A stretch of 64,000 nt of DNA from an uncultured Helicobacter sp. Lineage in GTDB: Bacteria; Campylobacterota; Campylobacteria; Campylobacterales; Helicobacteraceae. Below are positions 10,091 to 18,913 of the stretch, in pieces. The position numbers and the translations under genes were made by a program. The DNA is taken from assembly GCA_944323645.1 (NCBI GenBank), contig CALUTE010000004.1:1-64000 (forward strand), written 5' to 3'. The notes under the pieces are model-generated. The model worked only from the letters and a program-made list of their open reading frames with translations. It searched no databases and was not told the origin of the DNA. Each line of letters opens with the position of its first letter. The first letter of the stretch is position 1.

Positions 10091-10399
10091 ATGTCAGATT
10101 CTAGCACACAACAAGAATGCACAACACAAACCAATCTCATTTTAGAAACCCCAAAAATGGTACGCGTTATTTTATTTAACGATAACTACACAACTATGGA
10201 GTTTGTTATTGAGATTTTGCAGAATATTTTTGCAAAAACCTATGATGAAGCAGTGCAAATCACATTTGATATACACAAAGAAGGCAAAGGGATTTGTGGA
10301 ATCTATCCCTATGACATTGGCGAAATAAAAGCACAAGAGACTGCTTTAGCAGCACAAAAAGCGCAATTTCCACTAAAAGTTTCCACGGAGCCTATTTAA
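10091..10399 (+). CDS. clpS: ClpS adaptor of the ClpAP protease
   Basis: ClpS binds the amino-terminal domain of ClpA and delivers N-degron substrates. The 102-residue product contains the ClpS core: RVILFNDNYTTMEFVIEILQNIF, a central helix, and the loop GICGIYPYDIGE that contacts ClpA. An upstream TTG is in frame, but the ribosome binding site AAAAAGGAG sits six bases before the ATG at 10091 and overlaps the longer reading. clpA follows after 41 bases, so the adaptor and its ATPase are most likely co-transcribed, as in many proteobacteria. Confidence 0.93.
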   Translation: MSDSSTQQECTTQTNLILETPKMVRVILFNDNYTTMEFVIEILQNIFAKTYDEAVQITFDIHKEGKGICGIYPYDIGEIKAQETALAAQKAQFPLKVSTEPI

Positions 10400-10440
10400 C
10401 CCAACCCTCCAAGCGCATATTCCATACAGAAGGTGGTAAT

Positions 10441-12615
10441 ATGATCAGCCCCACATTTAAAGAAATCATCAATCATTCTGTCGAGATTGCCAGAGAACTT
10501 CACCACGAATACTTGACAATTGAGCATATTTTTTTAAGCCTCATCGAACACCCGAGCGGACGTGAGTTTTTAGAATCTTGTGATGGTAATAGCAAAGAAC
10601 TTGAACAATTAATCCGGGACTATATCACAAAATATATTCCAAGCAATGAAAGCATCTCACTACCTAAAAATACTATGGCTTTAGAGCGCGTATTTGCCGC
10701 TATGGTACGCCACGCCGAGACTTCAGGCAGCCCAAGTGTGGAACTTTGGGATTTTTTAGTTTTTGTCCTTGAAGAAAAAGATAGCTATTGTGCCAAACTT
10801 TTAAAGGCTGCAAATATTGCAAGGCTTGATATTTTGCAAAATATTCCAAGCCAACCCAGAGAAGAAATAAAACCAAAATCCAAGCAAAAAATGCTTGAAT
10901 CGTTTTCAAAGGATCTTAACGCCCTTGCACTTGATGGTAAAATAGACCCACTTATTGGACGCGATACAGAAATTGAAAGAGTATGTGAGATTCTATGTCG
11001 GCGTAAGAAAAATAATCCGATTCTACTTGGCGAACCCGGTGTTGGTAAAACTGCTATTGTTGAAGGATTGGCACTTGCCATTACGCAAGGGCAAGTGCCA
11101 CAAAAGCTCAAAACCGCGCGCGTATATGCACTCGATCTTGGTGCTATTATTGCAGGAAGCAAATATCGTGGGGATTTTGAAAAACGTTTAAAAGCTGTTC
11201 TTGCAGATATTGAAGAAACACCTAATGCGATTGTTTTTATCGATGAAATCCATACACTTGTAGGAGCCGGTGGTACGATGGGAAGCACTATGGATGCAGC
11301 CAATCTCTTAAAACCCGCATTAGCAAATGGCACGATCCGATGCATTGGGGCAAGCACATTTAGCGAATACAAAGCTGCTTTTGGTAAAGACAAGGCTCTA
11401 TCAAGGCGTTTTTGCGCTGTTGATATCAAAGAGCCAAGCCTAGAATCTTGCCTGCAGATTCTGTATGCGCTAAAGCCCTTATATGAGCGCTTCCACAATA
11501 TTACATACGAAGAAAGTGCCATAGAAGCCTGTCTTGATTTATCGCATCGCTATATCAATGATAAATTCTTGCCCGATAAGGCAATCGATCTTATGGACGA
11601 AGTTGGCGCAAGTATTGCGCTTGCGCCAACACCTAAAACTTCTGTTACAAAAAAAGATGTAGAGCATATCGTATCAAAAACCTATCATATCCCAAAAACC
11701 CAAGTAACATCTGATGAACGCACAAAGCTAAAAACCCTTGCTTCTAGACTTTCTAAACGGATTTATGCACAAGATGAAGCTATTGCTAAAGTCGTGCGTG
11801 CTATCAAAATCGCCAAAGCTAATCTAAAAGAAGCCAATCACCCCATTGGTAGCTTTCTTTTTAGTGGTCCAAGCGGTGTTGGTAAAACTGAACTTGCCAA
11901 AGAATTAGCGGCAAACCTAGGAATGCATTTTGAGCGATTTGATATGAGCGAGTATTCACAACCCCATAGTGTCGCAACCCTTATTGGTGCACCAGCAGGC
12001 TATGTTGGGTATGAGAACGGTGGGATTCTAGTTGATAAAATTCGCAAAAACCCACATTGCGTACTTGTGCTTGATGAAATAGAAAAAGCACATAGTGATA
12101 TTTACAATATTCTCTTGCAAGTTATGGATAATGCTACACTCACTGACAATATGGGGAATGTCGCACATTTTAACAATGTAATTATTATTCTTACCTCAAA
12201 TGTTGGTAGCAAAGAAGGCGATACAATAGGTTTCGCCAAAGACACCACATTACGCCAAGATGCAGCACTAAAAGATGTCTTTAGTCCAGAGTTTCGCGGT
12301 AGGCTTGATGGGATTATTCAATTCAACCAACTTACAAAAGTCGAGTTTAAAAAGATCGCTCAAAAAATTATCGCTGATATAAATGCTGATCTTGCAAAGC
12401 GCAATATTGTTTTACATTTAGAAGCTAAAGCACTCAATAAGATTGCAGCACAAAGCTTTGAAAGCGCACTTGGCGCACGCGAGATAAAAAAACTTATAGA
12501 TCATCAAATCAAAGCAGCCCTAAGTGAAATCATCATCGATGGTAAGCTAGATAAAGGTGGGGAAGTCATTGTTCGTTACAACAATAAAGAATTTATTCTC
12601 GAGCAAGCAAATTAG
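10441..12615 (+). CDS. clpA: ATP-dependent Clp protease ATPase subunit ClpA
   Basis: ClpA unfolds substrates for ClpP. The 724-residue protein has the amino-terminal Clp-N repeat domain (about 1-135), then two AAA+ modules: Walker A GEPGVGKT at 197-204 with Walker B VFIDEIH, and GPSGVGKT near 476-483 with VLVLDEIEKAH. The carboxy-terminal D2-small domain contains the FSPEFRGRLDGIIQF segment. Length is typical for ClpA and there is no ClpB-style coiled-coil middle domain. AAGGTGG precedes the ATG. The second half of the gene (about 11.48-12.64 kb) contains none of the AGAATCT words that crowd the surrounding DNA. Confidence 0.96.
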   Translation: MISPTFKEIINHSVEIARELHHEYLTIEHIFLSLIEHPSGREFLESCDGNSKELEQLIRDYITKYIPSNESISLPKNTMALERVFAAMVRHAETSGSPSVELWDFLVFVLEEKDSYCAKLLKAANIARLDILQNIPSQPREEIKPKSKQKMLESFSKDLNALALDGKIDPLIGRDTEIERVCEILCRRKKNNPILLGEPGVGKTAIVEGLALAITQGQVPQKLKTARVYALDLGAIIAGSKYRGDFEKRLKAVLADIEETPNAIVFIDEIHTLVGAGGTMGSTMDAANLLKPALANGTIRCIGASTFSEYKAAFGKDKALSRRFCAVDIKEPSLESCLQILYALKPLYERFHNITYEESAIEACLDLSHRYINDKFLPDKAIDLMDEVGASIALAPTPKTSVTKKDVEHIVSKTYHIPKTQVTSDERTKLKTLASRLSKRIYAQDEAIAKVVRAIKIAKANLKEANHPIGSFLFSGPSGVGKTELAKELAANLGMHFERFDMSEYSQPHSVATLIGAPAGYVGYENGGILVDKIRKNPHCVLVLDEIEKAHSDIYNILLQVMDNATLTDNMGNVAHFNNVIIILTSNVGSKEGDTIGFAKDTTLRQDAALKDVFSPEFRGRLDGIIQFNQLTKVEFKKIAQKIIADINADLAKRNIVLHLEAKALNKIAAQSFESALGAREIKKLIDHQIKAALSEIIIDGKLDKGGEVIVRYNNKEFILEQAN

Positions 12616-12747
12616 GATTATGAGCCTAATTTGTGCGAAGTAAATTCTTAGAATCTAGCAAGAATCGCAACTTTGTTAAAACTTTACATAAACCTGACAC
12701 AAACAGCACAATATATACTACAATATACAAAAAAATAAGGTTCTCAA

Positions 12748-14733
12748 ATGCTGCTTAATCTTCTTAAATCTGATGATATACAAGCCATACAAAATGAGAT
12801 TTCTAAACGCTTTGTCCAAAATATGGAATATTTTCATAAAACCTCACCAGAGCTTTTTGATGCACTCAAAAACGAACCCATAGAATACAATCTCATCATC
12901 AACGCGCAAGGAATCAATATTGCCAATTTAACTAATGGCGAGCTTGTATATCCGCTAGAAAATAATCAATCGCAAATGGTTGCCATCAATGAAGAATTAA
13001 GTGTATCTCCATTAAAAAATGATAAATGGAAAATCCATTCAAATGGTATTTTTCTTGACAAAATGGATACGACCAAGTTTCCAATTACTGGCGAAGCTTG
13101 CAATAGTTTTATTGATTTACTATTCAAACACAATGGCATTAAAGAATATTTTTTAAGCAAGGATTTTTTGCCTTCTACTTGTGTTTTTGGGCTACTTGGG
13201 GGAATGTTTTTAGAATTTTTACGTCAAAAGGGGGTCTTTTTTCACTCTCTTCTTATTTTTGAAGAAAATCTTGATATGTTTCGTGTGAGTTGTTATTTTG
13301 TGGATTATCCAAAGCTTTTTAATAGCGTAAGTGATGGTGCTTGCTATTTGTTTGTAAAAGATCTTATCAATCGCTTTTTTATCCGCAACTTCTTTGCGCG
13401 CCAAAAGATCACCAACAACTTTTTGCGCCTTGAAATCAACCTCTATGAAAGTCCCAAAATGGATTCTGCTATACAAATTGTCAATGAAGAATATATGAGT
13501 AATGCTCGAGGTTGGGGGAGTTTCGAAGATGAGATGATAGGTATCCAAAACACACTCCAGAATCTTCCACAAAAAAAGAAAAAGAATCTATTTCTTACCA
13601 ATCCCAAACGCATTGATATGCCAATTTGTGTTGTGGGCAATGGTGCGAGCTTAGATTCTAGTCTTGAATTTATCAAACAAAACCAAAGCAAAATGATTAT
13701 TTTTAGCTGTGGTACAGCACTCACACCTCTTAAACGCGCTGGTATTGAGCCAGATTTTCAAATAGAGATTGAACGCATTGATTATCTAGCAGAGTACTTA
13801 CGCCCAATCCTCAGCAAAACACCGCTACTTTGTGGAAATATGGTCAATCCAACTGCCCTAAATCTTGCAAGTGAGCGATATTTGTTTATGCGCGGAGGTA
13901 GTGCGAGTGGTTATATGTTCAAAAGCCCTTATGTTATGGAATTTTGTGCGCCTTTTGTGGGAAATGCCGGATTTGGAATTGCCTGCCAACTTAGTAGCGA
14001 AGTGCTAATGTGTGGATTAGACTGTGGATTTATCAAGGGTAAAAGCAAACATGCTAGCAATTCAGCTTATGGTGATGAAGTAATATATAACGATGACAAT
14101 CTGCCACCAAATGTGATTCGCGTACGCCCAAACTTTGATTGCGACATAGAATCAGAATCTAATCAAAACTACGAAATTTATAGTGATTCAATTTTTTTGC
14201 TTGCTGCACAAATGCTCTCTCAAGCCATTAAAACTTTTAAGCCAAAAGTAGTTTTAAATCTTAGTAGAGGAGCATACATTGAGGGAGCTCGTCCGACTCT
14301 TCCAAGCGAGTTTGATCTAAAACCCAACAAAAAATCCAAGTATATTAAGCAAATCAAGAGCTATTTCAGCGAAGATCAAAAAGCAATTTTTCAAGATTTT
14401 AGAGAAGATTTTTATCTCGAGGAAATACAAACATTCAAAGCCCAGCTTGCCTCAATGCTTGAAACAAAAATCAATAGCAAACAAGAACTCTTTGTGTGGG
14501 TGGATAAAGTCTTTTCTATTTGTGCAAAAAAATCTGCTAACTCTCCTTATGTTGGAATCTTGTTTGAAGGAAGTTTGGCTCACATCTGCCAGAATCTAAT
14601 GATTGCTACTTTGCATTTACCAAGCAATGATGTGAGCGCATTTTTTGATGATGCGCGCATAGTAATTGCCAATGCGTTAGATAAGATGTTGCTACGCTAT
14701 AAAATGATCGCTTCGCGCTTTAGTGCGACATAG
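12748..14733 (+). CDS. Motility accessory factor (Maf/DUF115), flagellin glycosyltransferase family
   Basis: The central segment, residues about 290-470, matches the Maf/DUF115 fold, related to the MptE-type pyrophosphokinase domain: PICVVGNGASLDSSLEFI, then FSCGTALTPLKRAGIEPDFQIEIE and a GGSASGYMF loop. Campylobacter and Helicobacter Maf proteins are needed to put pseudaminic or legionaminic acid on flagellin, and flaA lies about 24 kb away in this window. The amino-terminal 280 residues and the charged carboxy-terminal third are less conserved. No sugar-synthesis gene is adjacent. The start has a modest AAGG site. It is probably cytoplasmic, as no signal or membrane segment is seen. Confidence 0.82.
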   Translation: MLLNLLKSDDIQAIQNEISKRFVQNMEYFHKTSPELFDALKNEPIEYNLIINAQGINIANLTNGELVYPLENNQSQMVAINEELSVSPLKNDKWKIHSNGIFLDKMDTTKFPITGEACNSFIDLLFKHNGIKEYFLSKDFLPSTCVFGLLGGMFLEFLRQKGVFFHSLLIFEENLDMFRVSCYFVDYPKLFNSVSDGACYLFVKDLINRFFIRNFFARQKITNNFLRLEINLYESPKMDSAIQIVNEEYMSNARGWGSFEDEMIGIQNTLQNLPQKKKKNLFLTNPKRIDMPICVVGNGASLDSSLEFIKQNQSKMIIFSCGTALTPLKRAGIEPDFQIEIERIDYLAEYLRPILSKTPLLCGNMVNPTALNLASERYLFMRGGSASGYMFKSPYVMEFCAPFVGNAGFGIACQLSSEVLMCGLDCGFIKGKSKHASNSAYGDEVIYNDDNLPPNVIRVRPNFDCDIESESNQNYEIYSDSIFLLAAQMLSQAIKTFKPKVVLNLSRGAYIEGARPTLPSEFDLKPNKKSKYIKQIKSYFSEDQKAIFQDFREDFYLEEIQTFKAQLASMLETKINSKQELFVWVDKVFSICAKKSANSPYVGILFEGSLAHICQNLMIATLHLPSNDVSAFFDDARIVIANALDKMLLRYKMIASRFSAT

Positions 14734-14764
14734 AATCCAGAAACTACTAGTCTTTAGCTTATGG

Positions 14765-14780
14765 CGCAATGTTTATTGCG
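14765..14780. terminator. Small hairpin between convergent genes
   Basis: CGCAAT, loop GTTT, ATTGCG form a perfect 6-bp stem in the 53-base gap between the convergent Maf and peroxidase genes. It could stop transcription from either side, but neither side has a clear T-run. The CGCAAT core also occurs in the repeat cluster near 42.6 kb. Confidence 0.3.
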
Positions 14781-14786
14781 GAATAT

Positions 14787-15911
14787 TCACAAGGTTTTTA
14801 AAAACATCTCCAAAGCCTCGAGCTCATCATCACTTAAGTCAAGTTTATGCAATAAAATATCGGTTTTTGGAAATAGAGGGTCATATTTCTGACTAGGTTT
14901 TGGCTCTGGGTGGAACATTCCAGCATTGTAGGCGTTTAGTACGCCTTTTAAATGTGGAAAAAGCCCATTGTGCATATACGGTGCTGTTTTATTGACTTGG
15001 CGCAGACTTGGGGTTTTAAACCTTCCTACATCATCGGGATTTTTTGTTACATTATATCTGCCCAAATCCTCAAACTTTCGTCCATAGTAGGTGAGCCCCA
15101 GATTGTGATATTGCTGGTCTGTAAATGCCACACCATAATGACAATTCATACAACGTGCCTTTGTTCGGAAAAGATGTAGCCCCCAAACCTCCTTATCGCT
15201 CAATGCTTTAGAATCTCCTTGCATAAATCTATCAAACCTTGAGTTTTTTGGCATAAGGGAACGCTCATAGGTTGCAATCGCTTTTGCAATAAGATCGGGG
15301 GTGATTTTTGCTACCCCAAAGGCTTGCTCAAAATCCTTGCGATACTGCTTGTCTTTATTGAGTTTTTTGGCTGCCTTGCTTGGGTGGTATGCCATTTCTC
15401 TAGGATCTAAGATGGGCATTAGGGCTTGTGCTTCTAAATTCTGTGCCCTTCCATCCCAAAACTTCTCTTCTCCAAACGCACTCATTATTATACTTGGGGC
15501 ATTTCTTTTGCCTAGTTGGCGATTGTGCCCATACGACACTCTACGCCCATCGCCAAACCCCAACTCTCTATCATGGCAGCTTGCACAAGCGATTTGGTTA
15601 GAAGCGGATAGTTTTGGGTCTTTAAATAGCTTTTCCCCTAGCTTTGCTTTTTCTAAGGAGTAGGGATTAGATTCTGGAAAGGGTGGGGACTTGGGCAGTG
15701 CGCCTATCTCTTGATGTGGTATGCCAGAATCTATGGTTGGCGGAATCCATTTACTAGAATCTAAAGCATACATTGCGCGAAGTTGTGCTATGTATGCTTT
15801 AGATTCTTTAGCAGAAGATTTAGCATTTAAATCTAGCAAAAAAAGCCCATTAAAACCAAGCAACACAGAATCTAAACCAAATAAAAACGCCACTACAAAG
15901 ATTTTTTGCAA
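14787..15911 (-). CDS. Di-haem cytochrome c peroxidase (CCP/MauG family)
   Basis: Periplasmic di-haem peroxidases reduce hydrogen peroxide with electrons from cytochrome c. The 374-residue protein has two haem-binding CxxCH motifs, CASCH at 109-113 and CMNCH at 254-258, plus the family segments DRELGFGDGRRVS, KFWDGRAQNLE and RFKTPSLRQVNKTAPYMHNG. A hydrophobic amino-terminal segment suggests export. Translation probably starts at TTG, 5 bases after AAAGGA; no ATG is better placed. It lies 74 bases behind the TonB-dependent receptor on the same strand and may share its iron control. About 50 residues lie between signal and catalytic domain, longer than in the simplest members. Confidence 0.92.
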   Translation of the reverse strand: MQKIFVVAFLFGLDSVLLGFNGLFLLDLNAKSSAKESKAYIAQLRAMYALDSSKWIPPTIDSGIPHQEIGALPKSPPFPESNPYSLEKAKLGEKLFKDPKLSASNQIACASCHDRELGFGDGRRVSYGHNRQLGKRNAPSIIMSAFGEEKFWDGRAQNLEAQALMPILDPREMAYHPSKAAKKLNKDKQYRKDFEQAFGVAKITPDLIAKAIATYERSLMPKNSRFDRFMQGDSKALSDKEVWGLHLFRTKARCMNCHYGVAFTDQQYHNLGLTYYGRKFEDLGRYNVTKNPDDVGRFKTPSLRQVNKTAPYMHNGLFPHLKGVLNAYNAGMFHPEPKPSQKYDPLFPKTDILLHKLDLSDDELEALEMFLKTL

Positions 15912-15985
15912 AATATTCCTTTATGCTTTGCTATAAATTCTCTCAAAATTACCGCACAATCTCAAAGCAAATAAATCTAGAAAAG

Positions 15986-18637
15986 CTAAAACTTATAGCC
16001 AGTTTGTACCCAGAACTGCCGCCCTACTTCATACACTGGAACAGCCGCACTAGATGCTATCCCTGTAAGCCCTGTCCCACTTAATGTTGTCATATTTTTA
16101 GCATTAAGCACATTATAAATATCTAAATTCACATACAGCGTGTTGCCTTTAAAAGCGTTTATCTCAAATCCTAGTCGCATATCCCAAGTAAATGCACCAT
16201 TTAAGTAGATTCTGCCATACTGACTTCCAGAAAAGCTTGGATCGTAGTTGGGACTATTTCTTGTAAGTAGCACCATTCGTTCATAGCCAGCACGATAACG
16301 GAAAAAATTATTCCATAGCCACTTTGTACGCCAAAGATTAAAGCTATGCGTAGTAGTAAGTCGCAAAGTAAAAGGGCGCGTATAGTTTTCTACTGGTCTA
16401 TCACGATAGGCAATCACTTGCCCATTATAGAGAATCTCCTCATTTTCATAATACGCCTCATCAGCAGAAAACAAATTATACGTACGCTTTATGTTTGTCC
16501 AATCAAAGGCAAATAAATATTGGTGTTTTATCCCAAAAGTTTCTATGGGGCTGCTATTTTGTATCGAAATCGTAATAATATCGCTTAACGATCTCCCCTC
16601 GTTTGTGTAGTAATTATAAGTTGTCGCATACCCATCTAAGGGCGGCAAATCCGGATCGTTTGCATTTCTTTGTCTGCGCATAATTTCGTCCTTGCCATCT
16701 CTATTGATGTATTTTAAAACAATATTAAACATAAAAAGATTTTGTGATGCACCAATGACTAATTCATCAGAATAGGGCACATTTAGCTCATCAAACTTTG
16801 TTATGCCAGATGTAAAATTCCCATTCGTACTTTCCACCCAAGGAGAGTTTGCATCAGCTCTTGTTAAAATCGTTGTTTGCTTTAAGGTATTGTCATAAAG
16901 CCTATACGAAAAGAGATTGCGTCCATAGTAGCGGTTTGCTCCAAAGGTAAGTGTGGTTTGGTATTGCTTTGGGGTCGGTAGAGCATAATTTAGCGAGAAT
17001 CTAGGGGCTAAAGTATGCTTTTTCATATAATTATCTCCATCTAGCCGCAATCCCGGACGCACACTAATGCTCCCCATAAACCCTAGATTAAACTGTATAT
17101 CATCTTCGATATAGATTCCATACGCAAAATTTTGCAATCCAAATGCGCCCGCATTATGTCTTGTCACAGAATTAAAATACTGCCCAGTCCAATCCAAACG
17201 ACTGCCTCCCATCCCACCAACAGAAGAACAACTATCAAGCCCCAAGCTATCTACACCACAGCTTCCGATAAGCCGCACAGGATTTCCAAATACATAAGTT
17301 GCTTCTTGTCTATCTCGACTTATATCTTGGTAGTTTAGCTCTAGCCCTGTACGAAAAATATGGTGCATTCTCCATAGTGATAACACACCAAATTGCATAT
17401 CAGATTTGTAATTTAGTGTGTTTTGTACCTGGTATAGGTCTCCATACCCTCCTTCAATAGCTCTACCTGTATTCGCATTTGTTGTGCTCCAATTCTTATC
17501 ATTAGAATAATACCAGCTTGCAAATACATTGGCATCGCTTCTCCTAGAATTATCTAGCCTTGAATAGCCTAGCGTATTTGTCCAAAGCCCTATTTTGGTA
17601 TCTAGCATAGCTTTTAGCCCTGCTTGCCAGCCACCGCTTTGTATATCATAATAAGAATTTCTAGCATTGTTCATAAAGTATGTATTGTATTGTGGAATAT
17701 AAGCGAGGCTTGCTTCTAGGTTAAACGTGTCTGTTGGGTTATAGTGGGCTTTGATATAGTAGTTATCAATCTCTCGCTTTTGCTCACGCTTGGTGTTAGA
17801 TTCTATACCTGCGGCAGAAAAATTTGTAGTATAGGCATTGAGCGGAATATAAGATCTAGTCGTGGAATATGAAGCAAGAATGCCTATGTTTTTTGTGGCA
17901 TATCCATCAGCACTTGCCCTTACAAGATGCTTTACAAATTGTGGTTGATAGGATTCATCAGAGCTTGAAACAAGATCTTGCGCTTGTGTATCATAGATAT
18001 GATATTTCGTCATAGATATGCTATTTGGATTTGCATTACCCTGTGTAATTTGATAGCTAATGTTTGCGTGCCAGCTATCAGATCGAGCCTTTCTCGTATT
18101 TGCTTCTACAACTCCGCCGCTAAATCCACCATAAGCAGCAGAAATATTAGAATCCTGTACCACAATAGAGCCTAGCAAGCTCGTATCAACAGCCAAGCCC
18201 TGAGATCGCCCACCTTTTATAGAATTTAAATTATGCGTTGATTGCCCGATAGGATCCAAGTCATTATTCATATTGAATCCATCAAGCAAAAAATTATTCT
18301 GATAATATAGCCCACCACTGATACTGATATTTGCAGGATCTATCTCGCCGGGCGTAGTGGATCTAGTCTGCGCATTATCATATTGCACATTTGGCAGAAT
18401 CCGCAGAATACTTGTAATATCGCCATTTCCGCTAGGATTAGATTCTAGTGTGTCTTTTGAAATAGTGCCTGCTGTGGATTGGTATTTGGTTTTTGGACTT
18501 TGTTTTTTGTATTGTGCTACAACTTTACTAAGTGTGACTGCTTCTTCATCTTCACTTCCAAGTGTGGGAGTGTCTGCTACAAGAGCTAAAGTATTTGTAG
18601 TCAATACTATTATAACTAATGCTTTATTATAAATCAT
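15986..18637 (-). CDS. TonB-dependent outer-membrane receptor
   Basis: The 883-residue product has a signal peptide (about 1-21), a short extension, a plug domain (about 55-175, with DITSILRILPNVQYD and ISISGGLYYQNNFLLDGFNMNN) and a large beta-barrel ending in an aromatic-rich strand with terminal Phe (QFWVQTGYKF). Such receptors import iron chelates, haem, nickel or cobalamin with TonB energy. The substrate cannot be read from sequence. A near-perfect Fur box 23 bases upstream argues for iron. A TTG 12 bases upstream is in frame but forms part of the TTGGAG ribosome binding site; the ATG at 18637 has the right spacing. The peroxidase follows on the same strand. Confidence 0.92.
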   Translation of the reverse strand: MIYNKALVIIVLTTNTLALVADTPTLGSEDEEAVTLSKVVAQYKKQSPKTKYQSTAGTISKDTLESNPSGNGDITSILRILPNVQYDNAQTRSTTPGEIDPANISISGGLYYQNNFLLDGFNMNNDLDPIGQSTHNLNSIKGGRSQGLAVDTSLLGSIVVQDSNISAAYGGFSGGVVEANTRKARSDSWHANISYQITQGNANPNSISMTKYHIYDTQAQDLVSSSDESYQPQFVKHLVRASADGYATKNIGILASYSTTRSYIPLNAYTTNFSAAGIESNTKREQKREIDNYYIKAHYNPTDTFNLEASLAYIPQYNTYFMNNARNSYYDIQSGGWQAGLKAMLDTKIGLWTNTLGYSRLDNSRRSDANVFASWYYSNDKNWSTTNANTGRAIEGGYGDLYQVQNTLNYKSDMQFGVLSLWRMHHIFRTGLELNYQDISRDRQEATYVFGNPVRLIGSCGVDSLGLDSCSSVGGMGGSRLDWTGQYFNSVTRHNAGAFGLQNFAYGIYIEDDIQFNLGFMGSISVRPGLRLDGDNYMKKHTLAPRFSLNYALPTPKQYQTTLTFGANRYYGRNLFSYRLYDNTLKQTTILTRADANSPWVESTNGNFTSGITKFDELNVPYSDELVIGASQNLFMFNIVLKYINRDGKDEIMRRQRNANDPDLPPLDGYATTYNYYTNEGRSLSDIITISIQNSSPIETFGIKHQYLFAFDWTNIKRTYNLFSADEAYYENEEILYNGQVIAYRDRPVENYTRPFTLRLTTTHSFNLWRTKWLWNNFFRYRAGYERMVLLTRNSPNYDPSFSGSQYGRIYLNGAFTWDMRLGFEINAFKGNTLYVNLDIYNVLNAKNMTTLSGTGLTGIASSAAVPVYEVGRQFWVQTGYKF

Positions 18638-18659
18638 CGCACACTCCAAAATAAAATAT

Positions 18660-18674
18660 TAATAATTGTTATTA
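18660..18674 (-). promoter_or_regulatory. Fur box before the TonB receptor gene
   Basis: TAATAATTGTTATTA differs from the H. pylori Fur consensus TAATAATnATTATTA at one fixed position. It lies 23 bases upstream of the receptor start, where a bound repressor would cover the promoter or ribosome-binding region. Iron-dependent repression of the receptor, and perhaps of the downstream peroxidase, follows as inference. Confidence 0.7.
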
Positions 18675-18913
18675 TAATTTATAATATTTAAATTAAATTG
18701 AAACACGATACATTAACCCAAAATAGTAATTTAAATGGAGCTAGATAAATACAAAGCCCTACCTTATTGTTCGCTAGCTTTAGTAAATCAACAACAAAAA
18801 TTAAATATAATCCAAACAATACACAGCTTAAGCAAGGATTTTCTAGTCAAGCTAGACTTGTCCCCATACTTGCGTGGAATAAGAGTATGACTTTAGAATT
18901 TTAAGGAGTTATT

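Noticed and set aside
10785-11522. 245-codon minus-strand frame inside clpA
   Set aside because: It is the antisense of the conserved first AAA+ module. The Ser/Arg-rich composition is a mirror of that coding strand, not a protein family.
12988-13724. Minus-strand open frames of 64-117 codons inside the Maf gene
   Set aside because: They lie entirely antisense to a well-supported coding sequence and have the skewed composition of shadow frames.
18700-18913. Possible riboswitch or leader before purB
   Set aside because: Only short inverted repeats are present and no conserved purine-riboswitch core could be recognised.
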